From Prevotella sp. CAG:924 (GTDB taxonomy: Bacteria > Bacteroidota > Bacteroidia > Bacteroidales > Bacteroidaceae), in assembly GCA_000431975.1 (NCBI GenBank), contig HF988426.1, positions 1 to 13,579 of the forward strand: a stretch of 13,579 nt of DNA, given 5' to 3'. Below are positions 1 to 7,499 of this stretch, one piece after another. The position numbers and the translations under genes were made by a program. Each line of letters begins with the position of its first letter. The stretch's first letter is position 1. The notes below the pieces were generated by a model that worked only from the letters and a program-made list of their open reading frames with translations, did not search any database and was not told the DNA's origin.

Positions 1-304
1 CTAAACAATCCCCCATATTCATCGGGTGAGCCGAATGGCCTCTACAAATATTCTGTGGTCATTATTTCTCTACTGGCCAACAAAGAAAGGAGCAGAAATT
101 AAGATACCTCCCCTCCTCATATGATCAACAGAAATGGGGATATATATAATAAGGTATAGAAGTTAAAGACCCATACCTTTTCTCACAGATATGTATGAAC
201 AGGCACTAGCATTAGTACTACACAAAATCACAATACTTTGCAACAGCATTGCCATCCCTTGACCATACTGTACAATTATCTTATATATAATAGGGATCTT
301 ATAT
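1..304. other. AT-rich spacer, no gene seen
   Basis: I find no open reading frame of credible length, no RNA gene and no repeat here. The stretch is AT-rich, with runs such as TATATATAAT, like the other spacers in this window. It lies beyond the terminator of the tRNA-Ser gene. It could hold the end of a regulatory region for a gene left of the window, but nothing in it shows this. Confidence 0.5.
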
Positions 305-345
305 AAAAAAAGGTGGAGACCTCATAATCATAGGTCTACACCTTT
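305..345 (-). terminator. Intrinsic terminator of tRNA-Ser
   Basis: The arms 309-322 and 332-345 form a 14-base inverted repeat with one mismatch and a 9-base loop. Read on the minus strand, the hairpin is followed by seven T (plus-strand A run 305-311). It begins 6 bases after the 3' end of the tRNA, so it almost certainly ends the tRNA transcript. Confidence 0.85.
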
Positions 346-350
346 CATTG

Positions 351-438
351 CGGAGAGACGGGGATTCGAACCCCGGAACCGCTTTGGACGGTTACACGCT
401 TTCCAGGCGTGCCTCTTCAGCCACTCGAGCATCTCTCC
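351..438 (-). tRNA. tRNA-Ser (anticodon GGA)
   Basis: This 88-base minus-strand sequence folds as a class II tRNA. The acceptor stem pairs GGAGAGA with TCTCTCC and has G as discriminator. The anticodon stem CACGC/GCGTG closes the loop CTGGAAA, giving anticodon GGA, which reads serine codons UCC and UCU. The long variable arm (ACCG paired with CGGT) is characteristic of tRNA-Ser, and the T arm carries GTTCGAATC. No CCA is encoded at the 3' end, so CCA must be added after transcription. It has its own promoter about 75 bases upstream and a terminator just downstream, so it is probably transcribed alone. Confidence 0.97.
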
Positions 439-515
439 TGGTTGAATAATGGTCAGACAAGACTTTCTGTCGTCCCTCTGAGTTCCTTATTGTCTATCTT
501 TCGATAAAGCGGTTG

Positions 516-545
516 CAAAAATAGTACTTTTCAACGAGAATGCAA
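516..545 (-). promoter_or_regulatory. Promoter of tRNA-Ser
   Basis: On the minus strand, TATTTTTG (523-516) matches the Bacteroidetes -7 consensus TAnnTTTG. A TTG at 545-543 lies exactly 19 bases upstream as the -33 element. Transcription would start near 511, leaving a precursor leader of roughly 70 bases before the tRNA. The elements are seen; activity is inferred. Confidence 0.7.
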
Positions 546-561
546 TATATTTAGAGATAAT

Positions 562-1374
562 TTAGCATTTATTAAGCGTTATTCTAAACACACGTGCGAC
601 ATTCTCGTTCGTGATACGTGCGACATCTTCCTCGCTCACCCCATAGCAACGGGCTAGGTTGCGAAGCACTTCCAACGTGAAGGCACTCTCATTGCGCTGT
701 CCCCGATGAGGTACGGGAGCCATATACGGGCTGTCTGTCTCCAGTACAATACGCGAGAGGGGGACAGCGGCCGGAAGATCCTCGCGGAGATGGCTGCTCT
801 TGAAAGTCGACACGCCACCGATACCCAATACGAATCTGTCCATACGAAGATATTCCTCTGCCTCATGCTGATTGCCTGTAAAGCAATGGAACACTCCTCC
901 GGGAAGTTCCTTCTCATAATGGCGCATAATGGCCAACAGCTCGTTCTGTGCCTTTCTGCAATGGATCATCAGAGGCAAACCCGTCTCGACGCTCCATTCC
1001 ACCTGCCGCTCAAAGGCGGCAAGCTGCTGTCGTTCATACTCACGCGACCAATAGAAATCCAGGCCTACCTCACCGACGGCGATATACGGCACGGACGCAT
1101 CGCCTGCGATGCTCTCATCCAATGCCCGCTTCATCTCACTGAGCACATCCTCCCAGTCGTCCTTCACCTCCTCGGGCTGCAGACCGACCATAGGATAGCA
1201 ATAACCAGGATAACGGTTGCAGATGTCACGTACGGAAGCGATACTTGCGCGGTCAATGCCGGGAACAAAAACCGCTGCCACACCTGCCGCGCGGGCACGT
1301 CCGATCACCTCATCCAGATCGTCGCCAAACTCCGGTCCGTCAAGATGGGCATGGGTATCAATATATTGGAGCAT
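562..1374 (-). CDS. tatD: TatD-family metal-dependent hydrolase
   Basis: This 270-residue protein belongs to the TatD family of the amidohydrolase superfamily. Family members are metal-dependent DNases or phosphodiesterases, usually cytoplasmic; the true substrate is often unclear. The metal-site pattern is complete: H8-A-H10 near the N-terminus, E102 in VGEVGLDFYW, H138 in MIHCR, H163 in FHCFTG and D214 in ETDSPY, the last followed by the typical PHRGQRNE stretch. The usual GLHP motif reads GLQP here (Q66), a small deviation outside the metal ligands. The start is 6 bases from the stop of the polyprenyl synthase, so this is the last gene of a three-gene operon. Length is normal for the family. 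No terminator is obvious before the tRNA promoter. Confidence 0.93.
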   Translation of the reverse strand: MLQYIDTHAHLDGPEFGDDLDEVIGRARAAGVAAVFVPGIDRASIASVRDICNRYPGYCYPMVGLQPEEVKDDWEDVLSEMKRALDESIAGDASVPYIAVGEVGLDFYWSREYERQQLAAFERQVEWSVETGLPLMIHCRKAQNELLAIMRHYEKELPGGVFHCFTGNQHEAEEYLRMDRFVLGIGGVSTFKSSHLREDLPAAVPLSRIVLETDSPYMAPVPHRGQRNESAFTLEVLRNLARCYGVSEEDVARITNENVARVFRITLNKC

Positions 1375-1380
1375 ACATGA

Positions 1381-2355
1381 TTAAAATTTACGGTGCAACA
1401 TCGCCTCTGCATAAGCGCGAAGCTCCGCCTTACGGCTCTCGTCGACATGCACAGCATCAAGATACTGCTTTGAAGCGTCAAAGAACGACTCTATCTTGGC
1501 AATGGCCAGTTTATCAATACCTATCTCATTATAGAGCTGGGTCACTGCCGCCACTTTCTCGTCAGGATCTGGATCTGCCGCCGTCACCCAACGGGTCAGC
1601 TCCTTACGCTGCGTATCATCTCCACGAAGGAAAGCATTGATAAGCATATAGGTCTTTTTGTTCGACCGTATATCACCACCGATCTTCTTGCCAAACACTT
1701 CCGTATCGCCATATACATCAAGATAGTCGTCCTGCAACTGGAAAGCCAGACCGATCTGCTCTCCGAAGCGGTAGAGATTGTCTGCATCCTCCTCAGGAGC
1801 ATCGGCCAGGATGGCTCCAATCTTAAGGGCACAGGCCAACAGCACGCTGGTCTTCAGGCGGATCATCTCGATGTACTCTTCCTCAGACACATCATTGCGC
1901 TGCTCAAAATCCATATCATACTGCTGTCCCTCCCCTATTTCCAGGGCTGTCTCAGTGAAGAGGTCGATCACAGGACGCAGCTTATTGTCCGGACAGGCAG
2001 CCATCCGCTGATAGGCCATCACCAGCATGGAGTCGCCCGACAGGATGGCCGTGTTGGCATCCCACTTGCAATGAACCGTCGTATGGCCGCGACGGAGCGG
2101 TGCCTGATCCATGAGATCATCGTGAAGGAGGGTATAGTTATGATAGGTCTCGAGGGCAAGAGCCTGCATGAGAATCGTCTCCGGATCCTCCTTATATAGA
2201 TTGTAAGCCAGCATCATCAGCGTCGGACGGATGCGCTTACCTCCCATGGAGAGCACATAGCGCATGGGCTCATAGAGTGATGAGGGATGACGGTCGTAGG
2301 CCAGATGTTCCAAGCCGTCATTGATGATTTTCAAGAGTTCTTCTGACGTTTTCAT
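1381..2355 (-). CDS. Polyprenyl diphosphate synthase
   Basis: This trans-isoprenyl diphosphate synthase (324 residues) adds isopentenyl diphosphate units to an allylic diphosphate, making precursors for quinones and other isoprenoids in the cytoplasm. Family signatures in order are GGKRIRP (38-44), the first aspartate-rich motif DDLMD (79-83) followed by RRG, KT (168-169), and the second aspartate-rich motif DDYLD (209-213) followed by GKKIGGDIRSNKKT. The first motif lacks the two-residue insertion typical of bacterial farnesyl diphosphate synthases. Tyr74 and Tyr71 sit 5 and 8 residues before its first Asp, where bulky side chains usually limit chain length, so a short product (C15-C20) is the better guess, by inference only. 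The ATG directly follows the TAA of the upstream TonB gene, suggesting translational coupling. Confidence 0.93.
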   Translation of the reverse strand: MKTSEELLKIINDGLEHLAYDRHPSSLYEPMRYVLSMGGKRIRPTLMMLAYNLYKEDPETILMQALALETYHNYTLLHDDLMDQAPLRRGHTTVHCKWDANTAILSGDSMLVMAYQRMAACPDNKLRPVIDLFTETALEIGEGQQYDMDFEQRNDVSEEEYIEMIRLKTSVLLACALKIGAILADAPEEDADNLYRFGEQIGLAFQLQDDYLDVYGDTEVFGKKIGGDIRSNKKTYMLINAFLRGDDTQRKELTRWVTAADPDPDEKVAAVTQLYNEIGIDKLAIAKIESFFDASKQYLDAVHVDESRKAELRAYAEAMLHRKF

Positions 2356-3066
2356 TTATAATACGAAATTTATAGGGATGGCTATCATTGTCCGACAGGG
2401 CTTCTCATTCATGATGCCGGGCTTCCAGCGAGGCATCAGTTTGATCACGCGCAGAGCCTCAGCATCCAACATAGGGTCTGCATGTTTTTCTATCTTCGGA
2501 CTGGAGATGGTGCCGTTCTTATTTACGATGAACGAAACGACGACCTTACCCTGTATCTTCCTGGCTCGTGCCTGAGGAGGATAATGAAGACTATGCGACA
2601 GCCACTTCATGAATTCCACAATACCACCCGGATATTCGGGCAGTTTCTCCACTGTACGGAGAACTGTCGTATCCTCTGCCTCGGCAGGCACCTGTGGAAG
2701 AGCCTCCGTCACATTAGCCGTCTTTGTCTCCCCCTCACCGTTGCCGATGACAAGCGTGCTCGTGGTGCTACTCACCTTATTGGGCATCTCCGATGCCTTG
2801 TCCACCGCCTTCACATTGGCGGTGACAGCTTTCGATGCGGCACCTTGTACCGCAGATATCATATCTGACTGATGAACCGGCGACATCATCTCCAGATCCT
2901 GATCCATGTCGCTCAACGCATCTTCATCGTCATCATACCGTGCAGGATAAGACGTATATTCCAGGCCGGCCAACAGCAACGCCAAGCCCAACACGAGTCC
3001 CAGAAGGAACCCGCGCAGGCGTTTGCTGTCCTGCGGGGAATCTATATTTGTCTTCATTCTTATCAT
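2356..3066 (-). CDS. TonB C-terminal domain protein (energy transducer)
   Basis: This 236-residue inner-membrane protein probably transmits proton-motive force to outer-membrane TonB-dependent receptors. A short cytoplasmic N-terminus with basic residues (KRLR, 15-18) precedes one membrane helix at about 19-35. An acidic, low-complexity periplasmic spacer runs from about 40 to 140, poorer in proline than classical TonB. The TonB_C domain covers about 145-236, with PEYPGG, YPPQARARKIQGKVVVSFIV and PRWKPG (212-217), all typical of Bacteroidetes TonB proteins. Translation may start at M1 or at M4 (ATG 3057); the sequence does not decide. It is the first gene of the operon with the polyprenyl synthase and tatD, transcribed from a promoter at about 3127. 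No ExbB or ExbD is nearby, so it must use those encoded elsewhere. Confidence 0.88.
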   Translation of the reverse strand: MIRMKTNIDSPQDSKRLRGFLLGLVLGLALLLAGLEYTSYPARYDDDEDALSDMDQDLEMMSPVHQSDMISAVQGAASKAVTANVKAVDKASEMPNKVSSTTSTLVIGNGEGETKTANVTEALPQVPAEAEDTTVLRTVEKLPEYPGGIVEFMKWLSHSLHYPPQARARKIQGKVVVSFIVNKNGTISSPKIEKHADPMLDAEALRVIKLMPRWKPGIMNEKPCRTMIAIPINFVL

Positions 3067-3126
3067 TGCCTTTCCAACGCAGCAATAAATCTACTGCGAT
3101 GTACGTTATTTAAATGAATCTTGATG

Positions 3127-3134
3127 CAAATTTA
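3127..3134 (-). promoter_or_regulatory. -7 element for the TonB operon
   Basis: The minus strand reads TAAATTTG, an exact TAnnTTTG match, giving a start near 3122 and a leader of roughly 55-65 bases. No convincing -33 element is seen. It lies back to back with the porQ -7 element, only 22 bases away. Confidence 0.6.
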
Positions 3135-3156
3135 CAGCAGATTCTTGAAAAAGCCG

Positions 3157-3164
3157 TATCTTTG
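3157..3164 (+). promoter_or_regulatory. -7 element for porQ-cmk
   Basis: TATCTTTG is an exact match to the Bacteroidetes -7 consensus, 21 bases before the ATG at 3186. It lies inside the N-terminal extension that an upstream in-frame ATG (3114) would give. This argues strongly that the extension is not translated and that porQ starts at 3186. Confidence 0.7.
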
Positions 3165-3185
3165 CCCAACTATTTAGGAAAATCA

Positions 3186-4133
3186 ATGAAAAAAGCCCTC
3201 CTCGCTCTCATCCTGTTCCTCACCGCCTATGATGCCGATGCTCAGGTAGATCAGACAGATTACAATTTTCTCCGTCTGCCTGTCAGTGCGCATGCCGCTG
3301 CCGTGGGTGGCGACAACATCACGCTGATAGAGGATGACGCTACGTTGATATACCACAATCCCGCACTGCTCTCTTCTGTCAGCGACAAGAGCATCACATT
3401 GGGTTACATGAACTATATGGAAGGGGTGAAGGCTGCCAGTGCCTCTTTCTCGCGCACCGTCGGGCAGCGCGCCTCATGGGCCGTCAGTGCACAATATGTC
3501 GACTACGGAAAGATGACAGAGACCGACGAGAACAATACCGACCTGGGTACGTTCTCCGCCCACGACATCAGTGTGGCCGGCTACTTCAGCTATCTGCTCA
3601 CCGACAGACTCTCCGGCGGCCTCGCACCCAAAATGATCTTCTCTTATATCGGTGGCTACAATTCTGTAGGCTTCGGCGTCGATCTCGGCCTGAACTACTA
3701 TGACTCCGAACACGAGTGGTCGATCTCGGCAGTGGCAAAGAATCTGGGTGGACAGCTGAAGGCCTACAACGAGGACTATGAGCCGATGCCCATCGACTTT
3801 CAGATAGGTGTGAGCAAACGCCTGACGAGCATCCCTCTCCGACTGTCGCTGACCATGGTCGACCTGACCCACTGGGGCTATGCCTTTCTCGACCATGCCG
3901 TACTCGGAGCGGAATTTCTCTTTAGCGACAACTTCTGGATCGGAGCCGGTTACAACTGCCGAAGGGCACACGAGATGAAGATTGACAGCAGCGACGGCAA
4001 AAGCTCCTCTCACGGAGCCGGTCTCAGCCTAGGAGCCGGTCTTGCGCTCCAGCGTTTCCATGTGGGAGTCGCTTACGGCAAATATCATGTGAGCTCCTCC
4101 AGCCTCCTCATCAACCTTGGCTACAATCTTTAA
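3186..4133 (+). CDS. porQ: Type IX secretion system protein PorQ
   Basis: PorQ is an outer-membrane beta-barrel protein of the PorV/PorQ family. In studied Bacteroidetes it works in the attachment complex that anchors type IX secretion cargo at the cell surface. From ATG 3186 the product has 315 residues. It has a clean signal peptide (MKK, hydrophobic core, AxA cleavage after A19), then the family signature FLRLPVSAHAAAVGG (28-42) and HNPALL (57-62). Alternating amphipathic strands continue to the C-terminus, which ends in NLGYNL. An in-frame ATG at 3114 would add 24 residues, bury the signal peptide and place the start upstream of the promoter, so I reject it. cmk follows after about 77 bases with no terminator between, so the two are probably co-transcribed. 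Confidence 0.88.
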   Translation: MKKALLALILFLTAYDADAQVDQTDYNFLRLPVSAHAAAVGGDNITLIEDDATLIYHNPALLSSVSDKSITLGYMNYMEGVKAASASFSRTVGQRASWAVSAQYVDYGKMTETDENNTDLGTFSAHDISVAGYFSYLLTDRLSGGLAPKMIFSYIGGYNSVGFGVDLGLNYYDSEHEWSISAVAKNLGGQLKAYNEDYEPMPIDFQIGVSKRLTSIPLRLSLTMVDLTHWGYAFLDHAVLGAEFLFSDNFWIGAGYNCRRAHEMKIDSSDGKSSSHGAGLSLGAGLALQRFHVGVAYGKYHVSSSSLLINLGYNL

Positions 4134-4210
4134 AGGCCCAGAACCACTTAGCGATATGATCAATATGGGATCGACATCCCTTAACATACGATTATCTCCA
4201 ACAAATGACT

Positions 4211-4903
4211 ATGAAAAAGATAACAATAGCAATCGACGGATTCTCTTCGTGCGGCAAGAGCACGATGGCAAAGGCCCTGGCCAAGAAACTGGGCTACATC
4301 TATGTGGACACCGGCGCGATGTATCGCTCCGTGACACTCTATGCCCTGCGTCACGACTTCTTCGATCAAGACGGCAAGATTGATGAGGAGGCATTGAGAA
4401 CAGCCCTGCCCGACATCAAGATCAACTTCAAGCTCAACAACGACACAGGACTACCAGAGACCTATCTTAATGGCGAACTTGTAGAACGCGAGATCCGCAC
4501 TCTCGAAGTAAGCTCTCACGTGAGTCCCGTCGCAGCCCTGCCTTTCGTCCGTGAAGAAATGGTACGTCAGCAGCAACAGATGGGTCGCGACAAAGGCGTC
4601 GTGATGGATGGCCGCGATATCGGCACTGTCGTCTTCCCCGATGCAGAGCTGAAGATCTTCGTCACTGCCTCTGCCGAGGTGCGTGCCCGGCGCCGTTACG
4701 ATGAACTGCAACAGAAAGGCATGCCCGCCGACTACGAGGATATCCTGAAGAATGTGAAAGAGCGCGACTACATCGACTCCCATCGTGAGGTGGCTCCTCT
4801 CCGTCAGGCACCTGACGCCATCCTCCTCGACAACGGACAGCTGACCATCCCCGAGCAAGACGCATGGCTGATGGAGCAGGTCGATAAAGTCATGAACAAA
4901 TAA
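4211..4903 (+). CDS. cmk: Cytidylate kinase
   Basis: Cytidylate kinase transfers phosphate from ATP to CMP or dCMP in pyrimidine nucleotide recycling. The 230-residue length fits the bacterial family. Visible motifs are the P-loop GFSSCGKST (10-18), DTGAMYR (33-39), the nucleotide-binding DGRDIGT (133-139), the arginine-rich ARRRYDE segment (159-165) and the C-terminal ERDYIDSHREVAPL (184-197). A second ATG lies two codons upstream at 4205 (M-T-M-K-K). I chose 4211 because it gives the standard MKKITIAIDG beginning, but the evidence between the two is weak. It probably shares the porQ transcript and ends at a strong hairpin one base after its stop codon. Confidence 0.95.
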   Translation: MKKITIAIDGFSSCGKSTMAKALAKKLGYIYVDTGAMYRSVTLYALRHDFFDQDGKIDEEALRTALPDIKINFKLNNDTGLPETYLNGELVEREIRTLEVSSHVSPVAALPFVREEMVRQQQQMGRDKGVVMDGRDIGTVVFPDAELKIFVTASAEVRARRRYDELQQKGMPADYEDILKNVKERDYIDSHREVAPLRQAPDAILLDNGQLTIPEQDAWLMEQVDKVMNK

Positions 4904-4940
4904 TGAAAAAGGAAGTTGCGATTGGCAACTTCCTTTTTCA
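4904..4940. terminator. Bidirectional intrinsic terminator
   Basis: A perfect 16-bp inverted repeat (4904-4919 and 4925-4940) with a 5-base loop is flanked by A5 on the left arm and T5 on the right. It fills the 39-base gap between the convergent cmk and HAD phosphatase genes, so it can end transcription from both sides. Confidence 0.92.
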
Positions 4941-4942
4941 TT

Positions 4943-5605
4943 TTATAGAATATCTGCAAAATCATCAACTACCTTTTCAGCCCCGGCTCTCAACAAATCT
5001 TCTCGTGTACCGTTGCCATAAGTGACGCCACATGTATGGGCACCTGCTCGCCTTCCCATCAGGATGTCAAAAGTCATGTCGCCGACGACAAGTGTCTCCT
5101 CAGGCTTGAACCCGAGCTCGCGCATCGTCTTCAGAACAGGTTCGGGATCGGGCTTGGCACGTTCTACATCCTCCGCACCCAGAATCAGTGAGAAATAGTC
5201 CTCCAGGTGCATCGTCCGAACGAATTCTGCCAGCGACTCATGTCCGCGCGAACTGGCCAGTGTGAGCGTGATCCCCTCCTCATGAAAACGGCTAAGCGTA
5301 TCTACGACATGCGGGAACACCGGTACGGCGTTCTGCCGGCTGTTCACTGCGAAGATGCGCCTGTAAGTATCAACACACCGCTGCTCCATCTCCTCATCCA
5401 TAGGAAGGAGTGACGCAAAGCCTTTACCCAAAGGCAGGCCAATCGTTGAGCTGCAAGCCTTCGGTGTCTGCATCGGCAGCCCCAGTTCCCGCAGGGTAGC
5501 CTGCATCGTCGAGACAATTACGTTATTGGTATCACCGATAGTACCATCAAAATCAAGTATCACGAGTCGGGGACGCCATCCCGTCTTCTCTATCTTCTCA
5601 TCCAT
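4943..5605 (-). CDS. HAD-superfamily phosphatase (phosphoglycolate phosphatase-like)
   Basis: This cytoplasmic phosphohydrolase of the haloacid dehalogenase superfamily has 220 residues. All four catalytic motifs are present: DFDGT with nucleophile D18 and D20, S118-S119 in ASSRG, K151 in AKPDP, and GDMTFD with D176 and D180. An alpha-helical cap lies between motifs I and II (about 25-95), the type I arrangement of phosphoglycolate phosphatase, beta-phosphoglucomutase and pyrophosphatase PpaX. The substrate cannot be told from sequence alone. The start is 12 bases from the stop of the tyrosine phosphatase upstream, so the two are probably one transcript. Pairing of two phosphatases is noted without a known shared pathway. 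Confidence 0.9.
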   Translation of the reverse strand: MDEKIEKTGWRPRLVILDFDGTIGDTNNVIVSTMQATLRELGLPMQTPKACSSTIGLPLGKGFASLLPMDEEMEQRCVDTYRRIFAVNSRQNAVPVFPHVVDTLSRFHEEGITLTLASSRGHESLAEFVRTMHLEDYFSLILGAEDVERAKPDPEPVLKTMRELGFKPEETLVVGDMTFDILMGRRAGAHTCGVTYGNGTREDLLRAGAEKVVDDFADIL

Positions 5606-5617
5606 CGTCTGTCTCTT

Positions 5618-6124
5618 TTATACCTCGTGTGATCCTCTAACGCGATTTTCGTCTTTCCATCTTTTCAGGATGCCACGGCAGCCGTCTTCGATAAGGTCGA
5701 GAGCCAGCTCGAAATCCTTGTCACCTCCATAATAGGGATCAGGCACGCTTGTCGCTTCCGGATGTTGGGTAAAGAAGTCGGCCATACGGATCACCTTTGC
5801 TCCTCCCTGACAACCGTCGGCTGCCCGACTGATAATCTTATAATTATCCTCATCCATCGTCACGATCATGTCAAACCGCTGCAGATCTGTTGCCGCATCG
5901 AAACAACGGGCATGATGCGTAAGCTGAATGCCACGAAGAGACGCATGCCGGCGCATACGCGGATCAGCCAACTGGCCTACATGCCAACTGCCGATACCCG
6001 CCGAGTCGATGACGAACCATTGACTGAGGTTTTCCTTGTCTACTAAATCCTGCATAACACCCTGGGCTGCCGGTGACCGGCAGATATTGCCCAGGCATAT
6101 AAAAAGTACCCTGAGTTTGTCCAT
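5618..6124 (-). CDS. Low-molecular-weight protein tyrosine phosphatase
   Basis: This 168-residue protein belongs to the low-molecular-weight phosphotyrosine phosphatase family, which dephosphorylates phosphotyrosine proteins. Bacterial members often regulate polysaccharide synthesis, but no capsule genes are nearby. The phosphate-binding loop C10-LGNICR16-S17 is intact, and the general acid D129 lies in the PDPYYGG segment. The start at 6124 is preferred over an in-frame ATG 15 codons upstream (6169) for two reasons. The extension would add a non-family N-terminus, and a -7 promoter element lies between the two ATGs, only 4 bases upstream of the chosen one. The first amino acids, MDKLRVLFICLGN, are typical for the family. 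Confidence 0.92.
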   Translation of the reverse strand: MDKLRVLFICLGNICRSPAAQGVMQDLVDKENLSQWFVIDSAGIGSWHVGQLADPRMRRHASLRGIQLTHHARCFDAATDLQRFDMIVTMDEDNYKIISRAADGCQGGAKVIRMADFFTQHPEATSVPDPYYGGDKDFELALDLIEDGCRGILKRWKDENRVRGSHEV

Positions 6125-6128
6125 AACG

Positions 6129-6136
6129 CAAAGGTA
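6129..6136 (-). promoter_or_regulatory. -7 element for the two-phosphatase operon
   Basis: The minus strand reads TACCTTTG, an exact TAnnTTTG match. Only 4 bases (CGTT) separate it from the ATG at 6124, so the transcript would have almost no leader. The same octamer is used upstream of the MATE (9091) and lysozyme-like (9865) genes. No clear -33 element is seen. Confidence 0.6.
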
Positions 6137-6527
6137 ATACATTTCTTTCAACAGAAAAGACATTAACATCTACTATTTTCCATCCATGAAAATGTTTTCC
6201 CATCCTGTTCTGTCCATCTAGTTATACTTTTCCTAAAGACATATTAAGAAACACATAAGGATTGACTTATTTATAAGTAACTTCATTAAGCCCAAATCGT
6301 CACTAAAAATTCGAGGGCCTTATACCATTGCCGGACTATCCGTCCGTCACCCTTATTACAACATTGTACATTATACTAAAGTGAGATGAGCGATGGAATA
6401 CCCGACAAGAGGATGAAACGCCAGATAAACCAATAAAATATTAAAATAAAGATTTGCGATCTAGTGAATTATTGGGTTAAAGCCCCTTAAAAATGAGATC
6501 AGTCCCATCCTTTTAAGATATAATACT
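6137..6527. other. Divergent AT-rich spacer
   Basis: No credible gene is seen between the divergent phosphatase and ABC ATPase transcripts. The only clear structure is a short perfect palindrome at 6265-6278 (ACTTAT-TT-ATAAGT), which could bind a dimeric regulator. It may simply reflect AT-rich composition. Confidence 0.4.
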
Positions 6528-6535
6528 TATATTTG
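6528..6535 (+). promoter_or_regulatory. -7 element for the ABC ATPase
   Basis: TATATTTG matches TAnnTTTG exactly and ends 24 bases before the ATG at 6560. It overlaps the TTG (6533) that would open the longest reading frame, which shows that this TTG is not the start. The -33 region is not recognisable. Confidence 0.65.
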
Positions 6536-6559
6536 CAGCCGGATACCAACAAGACACTT

Positions 6560-7441
6560 ATGGAAATACTTCTACAGGATCTCAAGAAAGCTTTCGGAAC
6601 AATGGTGGCCGTCGATATTCCCCAATTCACCATCCACTCCGGCGACATACTCGGTCTTGTCGGCAATAACGGTGCCGGAAAGACCACCCTTTTCCGTCTT
6701 CTGCTTGATCTGATTGAGGCTACGGAAGGCCATGTTCAGATGACATTCGACTCCATCACAGACAAACATACCGGACAGCACTACCTCTCTTCCCAGGAAG
6801 ACGGGGCGCTCGTCGTTGATCCGGCCCGGTCAGAAACATGGAAGAAATATACAGGGGCCTATATCGATGAAGGCTTCCTCATCAACTTCCTGACACCGGA
6901 AGAATATCTCGACTTCGTAGCCAAGGTAAATGGCATGCCGGCCATCGACTGGAGCGAAACGGCAACCGCCCCAGAGCATACCGACGACAGCGAAGCGACA
7001 TCCGCACATTCAGAAAGCCCGGAGCGGGATGCGGAGACAACTGACAACACAATCCATCCGACAGCACAGTCTATCAGTCCCCTGCTGCTTCAGTTTGCCG
7101 CCGGAGAACTCTTTGGAAAGAAGAAACTCATCCGCGACTTCTCTGCAGGCAACAAGCAGAAGATTGGAATCATTGCGGCTCTTTACGCCCGCCCGCAACT
7201 GCTGATCCTCGACGAGCCGTTCAACTTTCTCGATCCGTCCTCTCAGAATCTGCTGAAACGCATCCTCACACAATATCATACGGAGACAGGAGCCACGATC
7301 CTCGTCTCCAGCCATAACCTACAGCACACCATCGACATCTCCACGCGCATAGCCCTTCTCGAGCATGGAAAGATCATCAACGACTTACCCAACACCGACG
7401 GATCGGCACGTACCGCACTGGAAGATTATTTTAATGTATAA
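6560..7441 (+). CDS. ABC transporter ATP-binding protein
   Basis: This 293-residue ATPase subunit would power a membrane permease that is not encoded in this window. Walker A is GNNGAGKTT (35-43, K41). The signature motif is degenerate, FSAGNKQ (194-200), as in several exporter-type ATPases. Walker B is LLILDEP (214-220, with E219), the D-loop is FLDP, and the H-loop His is H252 in SSHNL. Where the Q-loop is expected the sequence is YIDEGFLINFLTPEEYL (101-117), with no Gln. Two insertions stand out: residues about 60-98, and an acidic, Ser/Thr-rich stretch at about 130-170 before the helical segment LLLQFAAGELFG. The ATG at 6560 is chosen because a longer TTG-started frame overlaps the promoter. 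The next gene is convergent, so this is a single-gene unit. Confidence 0.88.
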   Translation: MEILLQDLKKAFGTMVAVDIPQFTIHSGDILGLVGNNGAGKTTLFRLLLDLIEATEGHVQMTFDSITDKHTGQHYLSSQEDGALVVDPARSETWKKYTGAYIDEGFLINFLTPEEYLDFVAKVNGMPAIDWSETATAPEHTDDSEATSAHSESPERDAETTDNTIHPTAQSISPLLLQFAAGELFGKKKLIRDFSAGNKQKIGIIAALYARPQLLILDEPFNFLDPSSQNLLKRILTQYHTETGATILVSSHNLQHTIDISTRIALLEHGKIINDLPNTDGSARTALEDYFNV

Positions 7442-7448
7442 GTTGCTC

Positions 7449-7485
7449 ATCTCATGAAGGCCCGCCGTCGTGGCCTTCATGAGAT
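7449..7485 (+). terminator. Intrinsic terminator of the ABC ATPase
   Basis: A perfect 14-bp inverted repeat (7449-7462 and 7472-7485) with a 9-base loop is followed on the plus strand by CCTTTTCATTTCT. It starts 7 bases after the ATPase stop. The minus side lacks a good T run, so it mainly serves the plus strand, although it also lies beyond the convergent MATE gene. Confidence 0.85.
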
Positions 7486-7499
7486 CCTTTTCATTTCTA

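Noticed and set aside
706..1380. 224-codon plus-strand frame opposite tatD
   Set aside because: It lies entirely antisense to a gene with a full set of catalytic motifs; its translation shows no domain.
3114..3185. N-terminal extension of porQ from ATG 3114
   Set aside because: It contains the -7 promoter element TATCTTTG and would hide a clean signal peptide starting at 3186.
3474..4013. 179-codon minus-strand frame opposite porQ
   Set aside because: Shadow of the porQ coding sequence with no promoter and no domain.
6125..6169. 15-codon upstream extension of the tyrosine phosphatase
   Set aside because: A -7 element lies within it, and the family N-terminus begins at the ATG at 6124.
6533..6559. 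TTG start extending the ABC ATPase by 9 codons
   Set aside because: The TTG overlaps the -7 promoter element, so it would not be in the transcript.
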